NCBI RefSeq assembly: GCF_018320785.1
Contig: NC_054868.1
Location: 48,436,874 to 48,500,873, forward strand
Source: Cheilinus undulatus
Lineage: Eukaryota > Chordata > Actinopteri > Labriformes > Labridae
Length of the DNA: 64,000 bases
Direction: 5' to 3'
Part shown: positions 11,700-23,827 of the stretch, one piece after another
Numbering within the stretch: the stretch's first letter is position 1
Layout of the letters: the number at the start of each line of letters is the position of its first letter
Translations under genes and position numbers: made by a program
Notes under the pieces: generated by a model
The model's database searches: none
What the model saw: the letters and a program-made list of their open reading frames with translations, nothing else
Told to the model about the DNA's origin: nothing

Positions 11700-12616
11700 C
11701 AGTGTTACTCAACCCAGCTCAACCAAAGAGCCACATTGTTGAAAAATACCTTTGCATGAGCAACAATCAGAGTGGTTAAAACAATAAGTAACAATAAAAA
11801 TAACTAAACAATAACTTCAACAATAAGTTAAAGGAGGCAAAAATGGTCAAAGAGGAACAGAAATGGGTGAACGGGGTGAAAATGGGGAGGAAAAGTGGGA
11901 AAAGGGTCAGAAAGTAGCAAAAATGGGTGAGAAGTGACCAAAAAAAGTTACAGTTGGCATAAAATAGTTCAAAAATGGTCCAAAAGTGGCAAGAAAATGA
12001 GTGAGAAGTGACTAAAATGGGCAAAAAGCAGTCAAGAGTGACAAAAATGGGCAAAAAAAGAGGAAACAAGTGGTATTTAGTTGCTAAAGGTAGCTGAAAT
12101 GGGTGAAAAGTGGTGAAAAAGGGCAAAAATGGGCTTAAAGTGGTGAAAAGAAGTGGCAAAAATGTGAAAAAAGAGGAAACAAGTTGTATCTTATAGCAAA
12201 AAGTAGCTTAAATGGGTGAAAAGTAGGAAAAAATGCAAAAATGGGATCAGAGTGGCAAAAAAGTGGCTGAAATGTACCAAAATTTAACGACAAAAGGTAG
12301 CTCAATAGGGTGAAAAGGCGGGAAAAAAATGGCAAAAAATGGGTAAAAAGTTGGGCTAAAAAGTAGGGAAAAAGCTGGTTTTAAATGGCAAAAGATAGCC
12401 TTAATGGAAAAAATGGGATTGAAATGGCAAAAAAGTAGGAAAAAAGTGGTATTTAATGGCAAAAGGTAGCTTAAATTGATGAAAAGTGGCAACAATTAGT
12501 GAAAAAGGGCAACATTTTTTTTCCCTTTTTAAGGTTTTCTGGGGGAACAATATTTAAATTGAAGACATTAAAGAGCCACAAATGATCCCAAAAGAGCCAC
12601 ATGTTGAGTATCACTG
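11700..12616. mobile_element. hAT-like element with internal A-tract minisatellite
   Basis: The left end is cagtgttactcaaccc followed by aaagagccacat. The right end (cacatgttgagtatcactg) is its inverse. Flanks gtataaac (11692-11699) and ctataaac (12617-12624) match at seven of eight bases, the hAT signature. The interior is almost entirely gtggcaaaaatggg-like repeats. The orthologous B insertion (54448-55907) sits at the same site but is about 540 bases longer. Confidence 0.85.
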
Positions 12617-12779
12617 CTATAAACAGTGAACAAGTCTGGAGCACTCAAGCACTCCTTTTTATTCTGCTGGGCTTTCTCTCTAGAAGCTTCCTGCATAAAT
12701 ATTTGACCACAGGTCGTTCACAGGTGTATTTAATCTATCTTTGTTGAGCTCTTTATATTGCTCATGAAACCTCTGCTAC

Positions 12780-13072
12780 ATGTGGTTATCTCCCAGTACA
12801 GCAGGCAGGCAGAGGAAGTAGGCGGAGCTCTGACAGCTTGGTAAAGTAATCAGGAAGTCCCAGCCCTCATGTTCCTCTGTGTTTACAGCCTAGAGCTTCT
12901 GGTGTGGATCACTGAACATGTTTATCTCTTATTACTGTCTTTTTAACAAGGCAATGCTTTAGCAATCATACAGACAAACAGCAGACTCAGTGAGGATGAA
13001 CGTGTGGAGGGAAATGTCACTTCTGAGAGGAGTCAAGCTGCAGGACTGAGCTGCTACTTCCTGAAATAAACA
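12780..13072 (+). other. Putative non-coding first exon of gene 2A
   Basis: A relatively GC-rich stretch ends at ataaaca|gtgagt, a consensus splice donor at 13073. Frames through it are closed (a TGA follows shortly before the donor), so it would be 5' UTR. Spliced to the acceptor at 17296, it places the gene 2 ATG four bases into exon 2. Sequence and donor are preserved in B (exon end 56363). The 5' boundary is a guess. Confidence 0.45.
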
Positions 13073-13671
13073 GTGAGTACAGTCTTCTTACTCTGCCTCA
13101 GCCTCACGGTCAATACTGTTATCTCTGTGAGGAGATTTGCCTTTTTCAGGAATGAATGCCATGCTACATTTAATATAAAGTAATATAAAATATAAATATA
13201 ATTGTATTAATATAAAGCCAAAAGTCATCAAAAACATCCTATATCAAGATATTTCGATAAAAAAGCCAGAATTATTTTCAGTAAGCACCAATAAAGCAAG
13301 AAATTCCAAAGTTTTTTAAAAAGACTTCATATTATTTTAAGAAACCAAATAAGTGAAATTAAGTACTTAAAGTGAAAGATGTAGGATCATTCAGTGTTCT
13401 TTAGAGCCTGTACCTGCTTGACGCTTCAGCTGTTTACCTTTCTGGGTGTGTTTTATTAAATGTGTCAGCATCCATGCTGACCATAGATTACAGGATCCAG
13501 TGAATCAGAATCAGCTTTTTAGGCTAAGTATGCTTAACTTAAAGATTTTCACAGTGGGGGTAGAAATAACTAAACCCTAAAACAGTAACATAAGTATAAG
13601 GAGAGGAAACCTCCTGGTATAAAAAATGAGAACATGACTTCTGAGTTTTGATCCTGCATTCTATCTAATGG

Positions 13672-13686
13672 CCAGCAGGGGGCAGC
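13672..13686 (+). promoter_or_regulatory. CTCF-like motif in gene 2A intron
   Basis: ccagcagggggcagc matches the vertebrate CTCF core consensus. An identical copy is in unit B (56966-56980). Occupancy is inferred from the motif only. Confidence 0.5.
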
Positions 13687-13839
13687 TCCACAGCCACATG
13701 CAGACAGGTGGCAAAGGATGCAAAACCAGAGATGGGGCCCTCCAGTTGTGATTTTTAATAGTATTAATGAATGTGTGTACCATTGGTGCTAGTCTTGGTG
13801 CCACTTGTCATTAATTTTATGTGCTTTTCATCCCATTTT

Positions 13840-15210
13840 GTCACTTTCTGCCTTTTTTTTCCCACCTCAAACACATTTTGGCACCATCTACCAATGTTTT
13901 TGCTACTTTTTAAATCCTATTTCACAACCTTTTCAGAACATTTTGCCACTCAATCTATTTTTGTCACTTTTAACCCATTTTCACAATTTTTTTGGCCAGT
14001 TTTTGTCAATTTTAACCCATTTTGCCACCTTCGCCCTGCCAACCATCACAAATCTGTACCCGTTTTTACCACTTTTATGTTTCTGCCAGTTACAACCAAA
14101 TATTTGCCATTTTTCCTGCCGTTTTTAACAACTTTAAACCCCATTTTTGCTGCTCTGAACCCTTTTCATCATCTTTTCTGCCTGTTTTTAACACTTTGAA
14201 CTAATTTGTGCCACTTTATGCCAAATATTGCCTTTTTGGACCAATTTTGCCTTTTTATATTTCCATTTCACCATCTGTTCTACCAGTTTTTGTCAATTTA
14301 ACCCATGTTTTCCATGATCTGCATATTTTCGTCTCTGTCAACAATATGCATTCTTTGCCACTATTAACCCTTTCACCACTTTTAATGCTGATTTTTTTCG
14401 ACAGTTTCAACTGCAGTCACCTAATTTTATACCCTCTCTCTTTTTTTTAACCACTTTTCTGCCTGTTTTTCCGCTGTAAACCAATTCGTGCTAATTATTA
14501 TGCCAATTTTGGCCTATTTTTTTTTTTTACCAATTTCTGCCACTTTTTATCCCTATTTAACAACCATTTTTGCCCTTTTCAATCTGTTTTTTTGTAACCT
14601 CCTCACCACTTTTTCTAGAAGTTTTTGATCATTTTAACCCATTTTCTGAGATCTGCATATATTTGCCTCTGTTAACCCATTTTTGTCATTATTAAACCTT
14701 TTTCACCATGCTTATTTTTCTCAATTTTAATGGCAGTTGCCTATTTTTATACTTTTTTGCATCTTTAAATCAATTTGTGCCACTTGTAACCCTTTCCCCC
14801 ACTTTTTCTGCCTGTTTTTACCACTTTAAAGCACATTTTTGCCACTGTCTGTCTATCTTGGCCTCTTTGGACCCATTTAACCTCTTTTTAATCCTATTTC
14901 ACCACTTTTTTGGCAATTTTTCACCAATTTTAGCCCATTTTTGCCACCATCTGCCTATTGTTACATCTGTTTTCCAATTTTTTTTACACTTTTTTTAAAC
15001 CCCTTTTCACCACTTTCTATGGATATATTTGCCAAATTTAATCTCAAATAGCTATTTTTATGCCCTCTCTTGGAACTTTGAATCCATTTTTGCCACTTCC
15101 AACACCTTTTTTTTCACTTTAAACCAATTTGTGGCACTTTTTTCACTCTTTTGACCCATGTTTGCCACTTTTTGATACCATTTCACCACCTTTCTGCCCA
15201 TTTTAATTCC
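13840..15210 (-). repeat. T-rich (inverted) A-tract minisatellite in intron 1 of gene 2A
   Basis: The complement of the gtggcaaaaatggg repeat: repeated ttttgccacttttaacccatt words through 1.3 kb. Open frames here are Phe/Pro-rich translations of the repeat and are not genes. B retains only the first part (57120-57530); about 1.15 kb, including most of the tract, is missing there. Confidence 0.85.
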
Positions 15211-15217
15211 GTTTTGG

Positions 15218-15820
15218 CAGTGGTCCCCAACTGGTGGGTTGGTACCCAAAATTGGATCATGAAGCTTTTTTTATTTTTGTAGTGGGTTGTGAATGTATGC
15301 CAGTGAAAAAAAATGTGACAAAAACTATATATGGAAGCCCTCAGTGGACACACAGTATTTTGTAGTTGTAGTTGCAGTTGGTTTTCCTATGATTACAAGT
15401 AAAATTCAGTATTTTCTCAAGATTTCTACCTTTTTATCTCCCTTTTGTTGGGAAATAAAGCTGTTTTACCCAAGAGAACAAGGGAATTCTTCAGGGGGAT
15501 CATGAAACTTCCATGTTATTTGGGGAAAATGGAGTAATATAAGATGAATGCATGCAAATCCTTCTGTAATATTGTGCTTTTAACATGTTTGTTTAGTCCC
15601 GTCTCTTTTTCAATAAGCTTTCATATTTCAAACATCAACATTTCTTGGAGTGTCCTTATGTCTTCATGGTGCAATGGTAGCCAAGAATACTGATTAACCA
15701 ATACTGATTAACCAACATTTATGACATAAATGGATGTTTTTTTTTATATATAATCTGGGTCGTTATTTCTCTTAAGGAGGAGGTGGTGGGTCCTCTTGTC
15801 TGACCAGTTGAGAACCACTG
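15218..15820. mobile_element. hAT-like non-autonomous element
   Basis: Left end cagtggtccccaactggtgg, right end ctgaccagttgagaaccactg: inverted termini of hAT/Charlie type. No obvious 8-base duplication. In B the left part is deleted and only the right part remains (57538-57945). Confidence 0.65.
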
Positions 15821-15919
15821 TTCTAAGGCATGAATTAAAAAAATGTTACTTTGATAAGAGTGGTTATTATTCAGGTAAAAAATAAAATATGCCTATTACA
15901 GCTTCACTTTACAGTAGAC

Positions 15920-16868
15920 CAGGGGTGTCAAACTCAATCACAGCAGGGGCCAGATTCTGGATTCAGGTCTAACCTGAGGGCCTAACAGGGTCAACACAAT
16001 CTTAAACTGTCAACCTCATTGTCACCAGTGATAGAAAATGAAAAAAAGCAGCACTGATGAGAAATCATTTGGAAATTCAAAAAAGTTAAAAAGAAAAGTT
16101 TAAAGGCTCAAATCTGAGGTAAAAATTCAAATTTATTAGTTCAAAAGATAAGAACACAATATTAAAAACAGAAAAATGATATTTTTAAAGAGAAAATATA
16201 CAAGAAAGTTGAAATCATAAGTTTGAAAGGTCAAAATATGAGATCAAATTTGATATCACGAGTTTAAAAGTCAAAATATGACTTAAAATTTTAAATTGTG
16301 AGTCTGAAAATTCAAAATATGGGATTAAGAAGCCAAAATTAGGAGTTGAAAATGTCAAAATATGAGCTGGAAATCAAAATGATGACTTAAAAAGTTAAAA
16401 ATAAGATTTAAATTCAAAATTGGGAGTGTAAAAGGTCAAAATATGATATAAAAAGAAAAAAATATTCATTTAAAATGTCAAAATTTGAGAAAAAAATTGA
16501 AATCATATTTTTAAAAGTCAAAATATTGGGTCAAAAAGCAAAAGTAAGGAGTTAAAAAGGTCTAAATATGGCTTATAATTTAAAATTGGGAGTCTAAAAG
16601 ATAAAAATGTGATATATAGTCCAAATTAAAAGTTGAAAAGATCAAAGCATGAAATGAAAAGTCAAAATCATAAGTTTGAGTCGTAATCTTGACATGCAAA
16701 ATTGAAAATATGAAATAAAACACAAATTTACATTATTATACTGGTGGAAATCTGCAGACCTCATACTGGTGGACCAGTTATAATACAAATATGATATGAT
16801 CTTGCAGGCTGAATATAATCGTTCCATGGGCCGGATTTGGCCCCCGGGCCTTGAGTTTGACACCTGTG
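15920..16868. mobile_element. hAT-like element with internal gtcaaaatatga repeats
   Basis: Starts caggggtgtcaaactcaa and ends ccttgagtttgacacctgtg. Flanks cagtagac (15912-15919) and cagtggac (16869-16876) match at seven of eight. The interior (16030-16720) is a degenerate array of words such as agtcaaaatatgagtt, different from the gtggcaaaa family. B copy: 58036-58910, shortened internally. Confidence 0.8.
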
Positions 16869-17296
16869 CAGTGGACCATTATTTTGCTGACCTCCATGGG
16901 CCCCTGTGTGGCGGGGCCTCAGAAAGCTCTCCCTTTTATTCCCTCTTATGGGCGTGTATACATACAGACTGAGGGTTTGCTGTGGAAAATTTTAACAGTA
17001 GCTGTTTGTCTGTCATGATGCTACTCACTTTGTCTGACACCTACCCCTTAAGTGTTTACATGCATTAAAACAAAACTATATAGAAATAGTCTTGATGCAG
17101 AGAAGCATCAGTGTGAATCACAATTGATTTCATGAGCAGTTTTAACCTCACAGTAAACACCAATACTGAGCTGCACTTTATTCTCTGCACTTTTTGAATG
17201 CATGTTAGTTTTTCCCCTCATGTTTTATTTAATCAGAATTGTCTTTGCTAATAAAAGTGCTGCTCTCATGTACTAATGCGAGATTTTTCTGTCCAG

Positions 17297-18269
17297 AGTA
17301 ATGGAGAAGTGGAGGAAACACTGTAAACACATTTTCATCTTCATCCTTGGAGTGGTGACAATCCTCTTCTTCTACCTCAACTCTGTGAAGAAGTCAGAAA
17401 CCTGGGAGCCTCCCTTTGTGGATCCTGGACCGTACCATGTCGCCTATCCAAGGAACTACAAATTCATCATGGACGACACAAGGACCTGTAGACACACAAC
17501 TCCTTTCCTGGTCCTGATGGTCCCTGTCGCACCTGGCAACACGGCCGCTCGAGACACCATCAGGAGGACGTGGGGGAACGAGAAGCTGGTCCTGGGTCAG
17601 CTGGTGGAGACTCTCTTCATCGTCGGCCTGCCTGGAGGAGCCGACGCTGAGCAGACGCAGGAGAAGCTTGAACAGGAGAACCAGCAGCACCACGACCTGA
17701 TCCAGAGCGACTTCCAGGACAGCTACCGTAATCTGACCATCAAGACGATGATGATGCTGGAGTGGCTGTCTGCTCACTGCGTCAAAGCCTCCTACGTCTT
17801 AAAGATCGACTCAGATATGTTACTCCATGTCCAGAATTTGGTCAAACTTCTACTTGATCCAAACACACCCAAACAGAACTACATGTCAGGTTTGGTTTGG
17901 TGGCACAGTCCAGTTTTAAGAGACCGGTCCAACAAGTTCTACATGCCCAGGGAGGTGATTGCAGAGCCGGAGTACCCTCCTTATCCTCTGGGCATGGCCT
18001 ATGTCATATCCTTGGATCTGCCTGGAAAAATCCTGGAAGTTTCCCCCCACATTAAACCACTCTACATAGAGGATGTTTACCTGGGAATGTGCCTGAAACG
18101 CCTGGGCATTTCCCCCACAGACCCTCCTGAAAAGACCATGTTTGTTGTCGACCCTGTGCACCCGCTGAGCAGCTGCAGCCTCTCTAAAGTGATCGCAGTG
18201 ACGACGAAAAGTGTCTCACAGATGATGAGTTACTGGGAGAGGAGCAGACAGCCAGACGCTAAATGCTGA
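17297..18269 (+). CDS. GT31 beta-1,3-galactosyltransferase-like gene 2A
   Basis: A splice acceptor (tttctgtccag) ends at 17296; ATG at 17301 opens 322 codons to TGA at 18267-18269. Residues about 11-27 (IFIFILGVVTILFFYL) form a single membrane anchor near the N-terminus, as in type II Golgi enzymes. The stem is short, unlike the Thr/Pro stem of gene 1. Catalytic-domain motifs are PFLVLMVPVAPG, RRTWG, DSD at residues 170-172 (17808-17816) and EDVYLG from residue 257. One NLT glycosylation site is conserved with gene 1. The full GT31 motif set and typical length support an active enzyme that transfers a hexose from a UDP-sugar in the Golgi; the exact acceptor cannot be read from sequence. It is paralogous to gene 1 and intact, in contrast to its B copy. 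Confidence 0.95.
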
Positions 18270-18366
18270 GTTTCATCAGGTTTACTAAGATTTAAGCTAG
18301 ACTCCTTTGTGAGGGACGCTGTAACTGCCAGACAGATTTTTAGCTTTTATATTATATTAGCTAGAT

Positions 18367-19364
18367 CAATGGTTTTCAAACTTTTTCGCTCAAGGCACAC
18401 CTAAGGTTAAGCCAAAAATCTCAAGGCACACCATATTTAAATTGATATAAAATAAACTTTTCTGGGGCCCAGCCAACTGGGGGATCATGGAGACGGCAAA
18501 AGGTGTCAAAAATGGGTTAAAAGTGGTGAAAAAACAAGGCAAAATTGGGCAAAAAGTGGCAAAACAAAGTCAGAAATGGGCAAAAATTTATTAAGAAAAG
18601 TGGCCAAACAATGGGATGAAATTGCAAAAACTTGAATCAAACTAGTGGTAAAATGAGTTACAAGTGGCCTAAAAGGGTTAAATGTTGTAAAAAGGTGGTA
18701 AAAATGGGTTAAAAGTGATACAAAAAAGGGGAGAAAGTGTCAAAAAGATGGCAAAATACATTTAAAGTTGCAGAAAAGTGGCAAAAAGGATTAAAGTTGC
18801 TAAAAGGTGGTAAAATTGGTTAAAAGTGACGGGAAAAATGGCAAAAATTTAAAAAATGGGCAAAAAGTGGCAAAAGGGTAGCAAAAATGGGTTAAATTTG
18901 GCAAAAAGTTCCTAAAAAGTGGCAAAAATTGCTCAAGTTGCAATAACTGGCAAAAATGCTAAAAAAAAAAAGCAGCAAAATGATTTAAGTTGTCAAAAGA
19001 AGTGGAAAAAATGGGTAGAAAAATTGTTTAACTTGGTGAAGAATAGTATGACTTAATAATTTCAACACCAATTTCAACCCAGTAATAATAGCTTGCCATG
19101 CTTTTCAGCTCTTAATGAGGTAACTGTTAGCCAGGAGCCTAGCACCAATGCTACTGATCCAACACACCTACACTATCATCAATAAATACCAACTGGGGAG
19201 GGCCAAATCTCTGGGGTTTTTCAGGGGTCCAGCCAGATCTGTGGGCAGGCCTGGTTTCAGTACTTGCCATAAAGTTGTATTAATAACATATGGTACAAAG
19301 TCCCTCGGCACAACTTGACTTAAGGCACACTAGTGTGCTTTGCTACACCATTTGAGAACCACTG
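18367..19364. mobile_element. hAT-like element, directly 3' of gene 2A, with A-tract core
   Basis: Ends caatggttttcaaac and gtttgaga-type (catttgagaaccactg), with aaggcacac sub-terminal words on both sides. A perfect 8-base duplication agctagat flanks it (18359-18366, 19365-19372). The interior is gtggcaaaa/atgggttaaa repeats. AATAAA at 18451-18456, just inside the element, is the first canonical polyadenylation hexamer I see after the gene 2 stop. The same insertion in B is 60407-63381. Confidence 0.88.
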
Positions 19365-19382
19365 AGCTAGATATTTAGCTGT

Positions 19383-20604
19383 AGGGGAGAGTGGGGTGAG
19401 TTGTGCCAATTTTTACTCAAAGTGAGGCCATGACAGTAATCCTCCAACTTAAGTATGTATACATATTTCAGGATGTGGTGCATCCCTGGGAACAATAACA
19501 TTGGATCTGAAATAAACCAGTGATTTTTGAAGTAAAACAGAACATTTTAATCTCATAAACTGTAATACTTTATAAAAGCAAGACAAATTCAATACAAACT
19601 TACTCATTTAAGGTTTATTTAGATATCATCACCCTATTAAACTGTTGGCATAAGTCATATTTTCTAGTTTTTGGGAAAATACAAAAATATTTGTGAATCA
19701 TTTCAGGCAAAAGGGCTTTGGCAATAGATGCCTGTTGACATACATAGAACGCTGTCTGTCATTTATGTAACATATAAGAATAAACTGACTTAGGCCAATT
19801 TCTGAATATCTCATTGTGACTTAGGCCACGTAAAAACTGAATAAAACTGCTCTTTCATTACAGTGCAAACTCAAAACTGAAATCAGTGTGAGCTAAATTA
19901 AACAAATGGCAGGTAAATCAAACACTGATGAGGCATGCCCATCTCCTCACTCCTCCAGCTGTTCTCAGCCTTTCTTTGCTGGGTTCTAGGTGTGCAGGTC
20001 TTGGTGTGTGGTTGTGTAGATTTGTTAGGGAGAGTGTGTCTGGGTGTGTGGGTTAGGGTCTAGGTCTGTTGGTCTGGGATTTGTGTCTCTGGGTGTATGT
20101 CTGCATGTGTGGGTCTGGATTTGTGGGTATTTGGGTCTTGTTGTGTGGGTGTCAGAGTTCAGGTGTGTCTGTGGGTCTGGGTTTGTGGGGGTGCCACTGG
20201 CACAACTTAACCCAGCCCCTTTGGCACAAATCACCCCAGCCCCACCATTTTGAAAAACTAGCATGATCCAGCAGTTTAGAGCTAACATCATGCCAGCTGT
20301 ATAGACTCACTGTGTAGCCAACTAAAGCACTAAAATGTGTGAAATGTTTTCAAACTTGTCTGTAGTTGTTCAGACACAACAATCTAAAAACCTTGATCAT
20401 AGAAATCTTACTTTGAAAGGCAAAAAGAAGTTTTTGAGCTAAAATGTGCTTACCTCTCATGCCATGTGTCTCTCTTTTATGCAGAATGAGTAAATGGATG
20501 GCTCTTCAAAAATATGTGGTCACATGACCAATTTCTTCTATGATTTTCTATAAACAAGGGGTGGCACTAATTCCCCCCTGGCACAAATCAGCCCACTCTC
20601 CCCT
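19383..20604. mobile_element. TIR element with GT-rich core, copy 2
   Basis: Same family as 3094-4251: starts aggggagagtggggtgagtt and ends cagcccactctcccct. The GT-rich block is at 19990-20190. Its B counterpart begins at 63400 and leaves the window. Confidence 0.75.
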
Positions 20605-20647
20605 AGTTATAATAGAGTATAGTGTCTCACTGAGGATATTAATATAC

Positions 20648-21640
20648 AGTATATGGACAAAAGTATTCAGCCAGTATTGTTTTCAAATACTTGTACTTTA
20701 ATATGGAGTTGCCCCCCTTTTGCAGCTTTAACAGCCTCCACTTTTCTTGGAGTGTTTCTGTGGAAATCTGTGCTTATTCATTCTGTAGAGCATTTATGAG
20801 GTCAGGCACTGATGCTGGACAAGAAGGCCTGGCTCGCAATCTCCATTCTAGTTCATCCCAAAGGTGCTCAGTGGGGTTGAGGTCAGGGCTCTGTGCAGGC
20901 CAGTCACTTGCTTTGTGCACTGGGGCATAGTCGTGTTGGAATAGAAAGCAACTTCTCCAAACTGCTGCCACAAAGTTGGAGCACAACATTGTCCAAACTG
21001 TCTGGGTATGCTGATTGGCCTTCATCGGAGATAAGAGACCTAGCCCAAAGCCTGAAGAACAGCCCCATACCATTATCACCAAACCCAGACTCAGCCATCT
21101 GACTGCCAAACAGAGAATGATTCATCACTCCACAGAACATGTTTCCACTGCTCCACAGTCACAGTTACACCACTCAGCCCCACGCTTAGCATTGGACTTG
21201 GTGATTTGTGGCTTGCATGCAGCTGCTTGGCCATGGCAATCTATTCCACGAAGCTTTCACTGCTCAGTTTTTGTGCTCGCATTAATGCCAGTGAAGTTCA
21301 GAACTCTTCAGCTATGGAATCAGCAGAGTGTTGGTGGCTTTTACACTCCATGCACCTTAGCAGTTGTGGTCTTCTGCTTTATGGCTGAGTTGATGTTGTT
21401 TCTAAACGCTTCCACTTTCTAATAATATCACTCACAGTTGCCTGTGGAATATCCAGAAGGGAGGAAATTTCATGATTGCAAAGGTGGCATCCATCACAGT
21501 GCTACGCTTGTGGCCACTGAGCTCTTCAGAATTTCTCCTGTGTTTAAGGGCTTTTTAATATGGGACCTACTGAAAATTCTTTGCAGCCAGCCTCAAGTGG
21601 ACATTTGCGGAACTGCAGATTTTTGCACTTCTTCACTGAC
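20648..21640 (-). mobile_element. Decayed Tc1-like transposon, second family
   Basis: The left end cagtatatggacaaaagtat is a typical Tc1-like terminal motif. Minus-strand 21109-20774 encodes the C-terminal DDE region: VIMVWGCSSG, then FQHDYAPVHKA, then DWPAQSPDLNPTEHLWDELE (the D...E part of the catalytic triad). The N-terminal half (21640-21110) is broken. No right-hand terminal repeat was found, so the element is truncated and inactive. Confidence 0.85.
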
Positions 21641-21739
21641 TTTATTATTTAACACCAGAGGTTTCTGCTTGAGCACCAATTTCCTGTAAAAAGAGACTGA
21701 ACCTGTACTAAGGACTTGTTTAGTTAACCCTTATAGGTT

Positions 21740-22849
21740 GTTGTGGCCATTTATTTTCTTTTTGAGGCCATTTATTTTCTTTTGTGTTTTTTTTACATGA
21801 CAAAGAATCAGGGTTTTTTGCACTTAAGGTGGCATTTCTGGGGTTAAATTCCATAAATTAAATCAATATTTAATATTTATGATCTGGTGTGATGTTGGTT
21901 AGAAAAATAATGCTAAAAAAGTGGAAAAAAAAATTCAATGTATATATTTTGCTGCTATTTATGTCTGGTATCCATTTTTAACCATTTCCACTCTGATTGT
22001 AACAATGTATGAAAATCTTGATTTAAAAAAATGCAAAAAGATCAAAATTGTTGCTCATTACTAACATATTAAAAATGTGATAATGCCATTCAAAAAAACT
22101 CAGTTTGCATCTAGTATTTAACCCCTCCACCAAAAAAGAAAAACAAACAAACAAATAAAACAAAACAAAACAAACAAAAACCACAACAAACAAACAAACA
22201 AACAAAAAACCCTAAGATTTTATATTTATGATCTGGTCTGATCTTGATTTACAACTTGTAAAGTTGTAGCTCTCCCTTTTACCAGCAGAGGGCAGGCTAA
22301 CACAATAAAAGACTGACTCATTCACTGAACTCTAAGGGAAACTAGCCATGCAAGTGTCTCTTTTTTTCTGTTATTTATGAGAACATTTTTGTTTCTTTCA
22401 GTTGAGGATTTTCTGGTTTTGATAATTATAGAAATCAAATACAAATAAATGTTTGTACGCTGTGACCTGGTTCAGACGTCTCTGATAAAAAATGATCTTT
22501 GCATTAAATGAAGTGAAACTGTCTATATTTAACCGACCTCATGAGTTTCTACAGTGTATGACTGATGAATAAACCTGCCTATGTCTGTGTGCTAACTATA
22601 GTTAGAGGATATTTAGGTCTCTGTTGTCCTCTACAGCACTTCACTGTCAATAAAAGAGTGATTTTATGTTTTTTTGTGTCCTCAGTGAATCAAAACTTTA
22701 ATAGTATGGTGCAGAAATGAGCCTAAACACAGAAGAATGGTAGTGTTTTACCGTGTCTGGTCCCCTCATCTCAAAGTTTATAGGACTTTTGATTGAGTCG
22801 TAAAGCAATTCACAATGATGTTTATTATTTATTTATTTATGCTGTAGTG
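21740..22849. other. AT-rich spacer with an AAAC-type simple repeat
   Basis: 22140-22208 is a simple (AAAC)n-like tract. A CTCF-like ccagcagagggcagg lies at 22282-22296. Otherwise I see no gene or terminal repeats. Confidence 0.55.
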
Positions 22850-23737
22850 TAGTGTTATTCAACCCTGCTCAACCGAAGACCCAAATTGTTGAAAAATACC
22901 TTTGCAAGAGCCACAATCTAAGTGGTGAAAAGGGCAAAAACAGCTTTAAGTATCAATAACAATAATTTAAAGGTGGTAAAAATGGTCATAAAGCAAAACA
23001 AAAATCGTTGAAAAAAATGGGGAGGAAAAGGGGTCAGAAAGTAGAAAAAATGGGTGAGAAGTGACAAAAAATGAGTTACAGGTAGCTAAATGGTCCAAAA
23101 GTGGCAAAAAATGAGTGAAAGGTGACCTAAATGGGCAAAAAGCAGTCAAGAGTGGCAAAAATAGGCAAAAACTAGGGAACAAGTGGTATTTACTGGCAAA
23201 GGGCAGCTTTAAAAGGTGAAAAGTGGTGAAAAAAAATGGTGAAAAAGAGAAAAAGTTGGATAAAAGTGGCGGAATGTGCAAAAACTAGTAAAAAAGTGGT
23301 ATTTAATGACATAAGGTAAATTAAGTGGGTGAAAATGGGGAGAAAATACTGTGAAAAGGGGCAAAATGGGATAATGTTTAAAAAAAATGGGTAAAAAGTT
23401 GCAAAAACGTGTCAAAATGGGGGGAAAGTAGGGAGAAAAGTGTTATTTAATGGCAAAAGGTAGCTTAAATAAGCAAAAATTGGATAAAAGTGACAAAAAT
23501 TGGAAGAAAGTGGCAAAAATGGGGAAAAAAGTAGGAAAAAGTTGTATTTAATGGCAAAAATTAGCTTACATGGATGAAAAGTGGCAAAAAAATGGTGAAA
23601 AGGGTAAAAAAAAAGGTTCCCTTTTTAAAAGTTTTCTGGGGAAATAATATTTAGAATAAAGACATAATATAATACATAAAACATAATATCACCAAAGAGC
23701 AACATGTGGCTCCAGAGCCACACATTGAGTATCACTG
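22850..23737. mobile_element. hAT-like element of the agagccacat family with A-tract core
   Basis: Begins tagtgttattcaaccctg and ends cacacattgagtatcactg, the same termini as 11700-12616. Flanks ctgtagtg (22842-22849) and ctgcagtg (23738-23745) match at seven of eight. The core consists of gtggcaaaaatgggt-type repeats. Confidence 0.85.
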
Positions 23738-23827
23738 CTGCAGTGCAATAAATCAATTTATATCATTGAAATATCAGTTTCAATGTAAACCTCTTTCCTT
23801 AAAACAAAATGACTTTTTTTTAATGTT

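Larger units (their letters stand above)
5640..19981 (+). repeat. Segmental duplication unit A
   Basis: The sequence from about 5640 is collinear with 45725-64000. It includes both glycosyltransferase genes, their introns, 3' regions and pre-existing transposons in the same order and orientation. The coordinate offset is about 40.1 kb at gene 1 and 42.0 kb at gene 2; it changes because of insertions and deletions in B. Nucleotide similarity is high by eye in exons and introns. The true right end is not visible, because B leaves the window while still aligned. Confidence 0.93.

Noticed and set aside
11776-12495. Phe/Pro/Leu-rich open frames on the minus strand (likewise 13771-14450, 22967-23415, 25306-25741, 54568-55935, 57065-57521)
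   Set aside because: They are translations of the gtggcaaaaatggg repeat; long only because the repeat lacks stops on one strand.
17394-17777. Minus-strand open frames over the GT31 exons (also 6326-6538, 17916-18161, 46414-46719, 59410-59817)
   Set aside because: Shadow frames of the coding strand; no family resemblance or start context.
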